NCBI GenBank assembly: GCA_010031845.1 | Contig: RGYX01000031.1 | Coordinates: 1 to 8,942, forward strand | From: Verrucomicrobiota bacterium | GTDB taxonomy: Bacteria > Verrucomicrobiota > Verrucomicrobiia > Methylacidiphilales > Verrucolacustridaceae | Length of the DNA: 8,942 nt | Reading direction: 5' to 3' | In this document: in pieces, positions 6,937 through 8,942 of the stretch | Numbering within the stretch: position 1 is the first letter of the stretch | Layout of the letters: each line of letters begins with the position of its first letter | Program-made: the position numbers and the translations under genes | The notes under the pieces: generated by a model | The model's database searches: none | What the model was told of the DNA's origin: nothing | What the model saw: only the letters and a program-made list of their open reading frames with translations

Positions 6937-8063
6937 ATGCGGATCATCATCACCGGTTTGGTCGGCCAATACCCGTTCGGCGGGGTGATCTGGGATTACC
7001 TGCAATACCTTCTGGGCTTTCAGGCCCTGGGCCACGAGGTGCTTTATTTGGAGGATTCAGGGGCTTGGCCTTACGACCCCGAGGCCGGAACCATCACGAA
7101 CGACTGCTCCTTTGCCCTAAAATCCCTGAAAAAGATCTTCGGGGATTTTGATCTGGCTGAGTCCTGGATTTATCGTAACGGGGCGGACGGGAGGTTTTAT
7201 GGTGCCGGGGAAAAAGTGGCGAGAGAGTGGCTTCGGCACGGCGACCTTCTGGTAAATGTTTCGAGCGCCGGCTGGCTGCGTGATTACGAAGTCAGGGTTG
7301 GACACAAAATGTTTATCGATGGCGACCCCATGTTTTGCCAGATCGGGCTACTGGATGGCTCTGATCCTTTGTATGCGGGTCGACTGCGGGATCACGACAG
7401 CCATTTCACTTTTGGCCTCTCCGTAGGCCAACCCGATTGCCCTGTCCCCGTGGATGGAATTACCTGGAAGCCGACCGTTCAGCCGGTCGTTTTGGAGCAG
7501 TGGAGCCAGGTCCCCGTTCCCGCCCAAGCCCCATGGACCACAGTGATGAATTGGGCCAGCTACCAACCCAAAATCTGGGAAGGACAATCCTATGGCCAAA
7601 AGGACCTCGAGTTTGAAAAGTTTGCCGAGTTGCCTGGAAAAGTAGGAACCCATCTCCGCATCGCCATGGGAATGGGAGTTGACGGGAAACGACCAGCGGA
7701 AAGATTAAAGAACCTTGGCTGGGACTTGGCAGAACCCCAGGAGGTTGTGCCGGACCATTTGGCCTACAGGATGTTTTTACAAAGTTCGGCTGGGGAGTGG
7801 AGTGTGGCCAAGCATGGCTACGTGGCCGCAAAAACCGGTTGGTTCAGTTGCCGCAGCGCCTGTTACCTGTTCAGGAGACGGGATGGAGTCGGCACCTCCC
7901 TTCGGGATGCGGAGCCATCCCCTTTACCACCATGCAAGAGGCCGCTGAGTCCCTCAATCAGGTCACCCGCGACTACGCACTTCACTCCCAGGAAGCGCTA
8001 AGGATCGCAAGAGAGCACTTTGAGGCCGCAAAAGTGTGCCAGGACTTAATCAAAAGGATCTAG
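6937..8063 (+). pseudogene. GT-B-like glycosyltransferase, frame broken near 7869
   Basis: The start MRIIITGLVGQYPFGGVIWDYLQYLLGFQALGHEV is typical of a GT-B glycosyltransferase family that I recognise from similar bacterial proteins annotated only as glycosyltransferases; the sugar and acceptor are unknown. Frame 1 runs from ATG 6937 and is good up to GEWSVAKHGYV (286-296) and GWFSCRSACYL (301-311, ending at 7869). After that it becomes low-quality sequence (to 8001). The expected C-terminus continues in another frame from 7869: VQETGWSRHLPSGCG, then FTTMQEA and RDYALHSQEALRIAREHF, stopping at TAG 8061-8063. In relatives the junction reads roughly CYL-A-S/A-G-R-P-V-V-VQDTG, so about seven residues (a deletion of about 22 nt) seem lost. 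The missing turn belongs to the nucleotide-sugar site, so activity is doubtful even if the frame were restored. AGGGG directly abuts the ATG, too close for a normal Shine-Dalgarno site. An assembly error is the main alternative. Confidence 0.75.
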
Positions 8064-8086
8064 TGGAAAGCCCAAAGGAATGTAGC

Positions 8087-8104
8087 AAGGCTTAACGCCT
8101 TAAG
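8087..8104. repeat. Interleaved short inverted repeats after the glycosyltransferase
   Basis: AAGGC-TTAAC-GCCTT (8087-8101) and CTTAA-CGCC-TTAAG (8091-8104) are two mutually exclusive 5-bp hairpins sharing the same bases, 23 nt past the stop of the broken glycosyltransferase. There is no T-run behind them, so a classical terminator is unlikely. The rest of 8064-8228 holds no gene that I can see. Confidence 0.2.
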
Positions 8105-8200
8105 ACGCAGGAAAGAAATAGCACCAAGGAGACCTAGAAAAGAATGCACCCGCCAACAACGGTAACCAGTGCGCTAGAGCGAAGTTTATTCGAACCCTGG

Positions 8201-8220
8201 CGGGGCTCTGACGAGTCCCG
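8201..8220 (+). terminator. GC-rich hairpin between two convergent genes (possible terminator)
   Basis: CGGGGCTC-TGAC-GAGTCCCG forms an 8-bp stem with a 4-nt loop. One pair is G-U in plus-strand RNA and becomes an A-C mismatch on the minus strand, so the fold suits rightward transcripts better. It lies between the ends of the glycosyltransferase (8063) and the response regulator (8229), where a terminator is expected. No U-tract follows on either strand, so a factor-independent terminator is not proven. Confidence 0.25.
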
Positions 8221-8228
8221 GGAACCCA

Positions 8229-8757
8229 TCATTTCTGCAGGTGGGCAAATCCGTTCCCCATGGCATGCGGGAGTTGGGAGGCGCGGACAATTCCCAATTT
8301 GCGATAAACCGATTTGCGCTGATTCTTGATGGTTCCCTCCGTGACCCCCAACTGGCTGGACACCTCTCGGGTGGAGTTGCCTAGAACCAACAATTTGGCC
8401 ACTTGCAGCTCTCGTTTCGATAACCGATGCATTCCGACATTGGAATCAGCCGTGCTTAGCATTTTATCAATGCCACGACTTAGGAGCGGTTTGCCGACAT
8501 TTGCCGTGAAAATGCCATTTTGAATATCATCAAAACTATCCTTCAAGTCCCAGATTCCTACCGCCCCGCGTTCCAACCACCAATGGACACAAGTCGGGGT
8601 AAAATTCTCCCCGTAAACCACGCTGATCGTACGCTGGCGGATGGAAGGGATCGGCACATCCAGTGGCACAAGGTGGACTCCTCAATTGCTCTAGCAAAGC
8701 CGACCGCAGGATGGGGCGATCCTCCAGCAAAACAAAGGTTTTTATGGCATTAGTCAT
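8229..8757 (-). pseudogene. LuxR/NarL-type response regulator, receiver domain deleted and frameshifted
   Basis: The C-terminal part is a clear LuxR-type helix-turn-helix: LSKRELQVAKLLVLGNSTRE, then a scaffold and recognition region VTEGTIKNQRKSVYRKLGI, ending at TGA 8231-8229. The linker (AVGIWDLKDSFDDIQNGIFT) matches the end of a receiver domain, with Lys in LKDS as the switch lysine. The receiver start lies in another frame from ATG 8757: MTNAIKTFVLLEDRPILRSA, then LLEQL, with Glu12-Asp13 as the acidic pair. Between this acidic pair and the beta-4-like ISVVYG there are only about 100 nt (33 codons) against roughly 70-75 codons normally. About 40 codons, including the usual phospho-acceptor Asp segment, are therefore missing, and the frame changes between about 8686 and 8669. 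A GTG at 8669 could start a 146-residue protein with the HTH and half a receiver, possibly a constitutive DNA-binding remnant. No sensor kinase is in the window. Confidence 0.75.
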
Positions 8758-8788
8758 GCGAGCATTTCTGTTAGTAAAGATCTCTAGT

Positions 8789-8817
8789 ATTATGTAATTA
8801 ATCAAACAGATTGTGAC
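8789..8817 (-). promoter_or_regulatory. Candidate promoter of the response regulator
   Basis: On the minus strand GTCACA (8817-8812, 4/6 of the -35 box), a 17-nt spacer and CATAAT (8794-8789, 5/6 of the -10 box) stand about 25-30 nt before ATG 8757, in an AT-rich stretch that contrasts with the GC-rich genes. The rest of 8818-8942 contains no gene that I can support. Confidence 0.35.
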
Positions 8818-8942
8818 CAAAGGGCTCATTAGAGTGACAAACGGAACTGGCACAACCGCTTCTAACCACTATTAGTGCATTTCATGTATTTAGCTGACCG
8901 TGATGGCAAACGATTGAAAAGCATTGCATCGGGCATTGCCTT

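Noticed and set aside
7861..7885. Programmed ribosomal frameshift in the glycosyltransferase, with AGGAG nearby
   Set aside because: No slippery heptamer is present, the AGGAG lies after rather than before the shift point, and the junction also lacks conserved residues, which points to a deletion.
8181..8200. TTCGAAC/GTTCGAA resembling a tRNA T-loop
   Set aside because: On neither strand is there a matching 5-bp T-stem, acceptor stem, anticodon arm or CCA end.
8190..8230. Possible hammerhead ribozyme (CTGACGAG followed by TCCCGGGA)
   Set aside because: The CUGANGA core is present, but the required GAAA after stem II is missing, stem II has no proper loop, and no partner strand with a UH cleavage site for stem III was found. 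The core 7-mer is expected by chance in a window of this size.
8921..8939. Direct repeat GCATTGC, two copies 12 bp apart
   Set aside because: Only 7 bp and two copies at the window edge, which is within chance expectation.

Overview
The window is about 9 kb of a bacterial chromosome, moderately GC-rich (by eye roughly 55-57 %), with densely packed housekeeping and envelope genes. There is no phage, insertion sequence, CRISPR array, rRNA or tRNA. The style of the proteins (IF-1, the CysD variant, the MGDG-synthase-like glycosyltransferase, the 'GLVGQYPFGG' glycosyltransferase) and the scarcity of Shine-Dalgarno sites suggest Verrucomicrobiota or a relative in the PVC group. That placement is from memory of similar proteins, not from a search.

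Layout. (a) 1-1193: sulfate assimilation. A partial cysD (ATP sulfurylase small subunit) runs leftward off the window and is divergent, across 40 bp, from a complete cysH (PAPS reductase). (b) 1317-1580: infA (translation initiation factor IF-1) with an unusual proline-rich C-terminal tail. It is convergent with the next operon, and the two genes share one palindromic TTAA for both stop codons. (c) 1577-6811, minus strand: a compact three-gene unit transcribed in the order mutS, GT28-type diacylglycerol glycosyltransferase, GH1 beta-glycosidase. The gap between mutS and the glycosyltransferase is 34 bp, and the glycosyltransferase and GH1 genes overlap by a GTGA. (d) 6937-8063: a GT-B-like glycosyltransferase divergent from mutS and broken by a frame change near 7869 inside a conserved C-terminal motif. 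(e) 8229-8757, minus strand: a LuxR/NarL-type response regulator whose receiver domain has lost its middle, including the usual phospho-acceptor segment, and changes frame. Its HTH domain is intact.

Working together. cysD and cysH belong to one pathway (sulfate to APS, PAPS and then sulfite). The GT28 and GH1 genes look like a translationally coupled pair; a plausible but unproven reading is synthesis of a glycosyl-diacylglycerol followed by trimming or transglycosylation of its sugar head group. The right end holds two neighbouring, tail-to-tail genes that are both disrupted, so it is either a locally decaying segment or a locally poor assembly. I see no convincing entirely new system. The best leads are the glycolipid pair and the two lesions.
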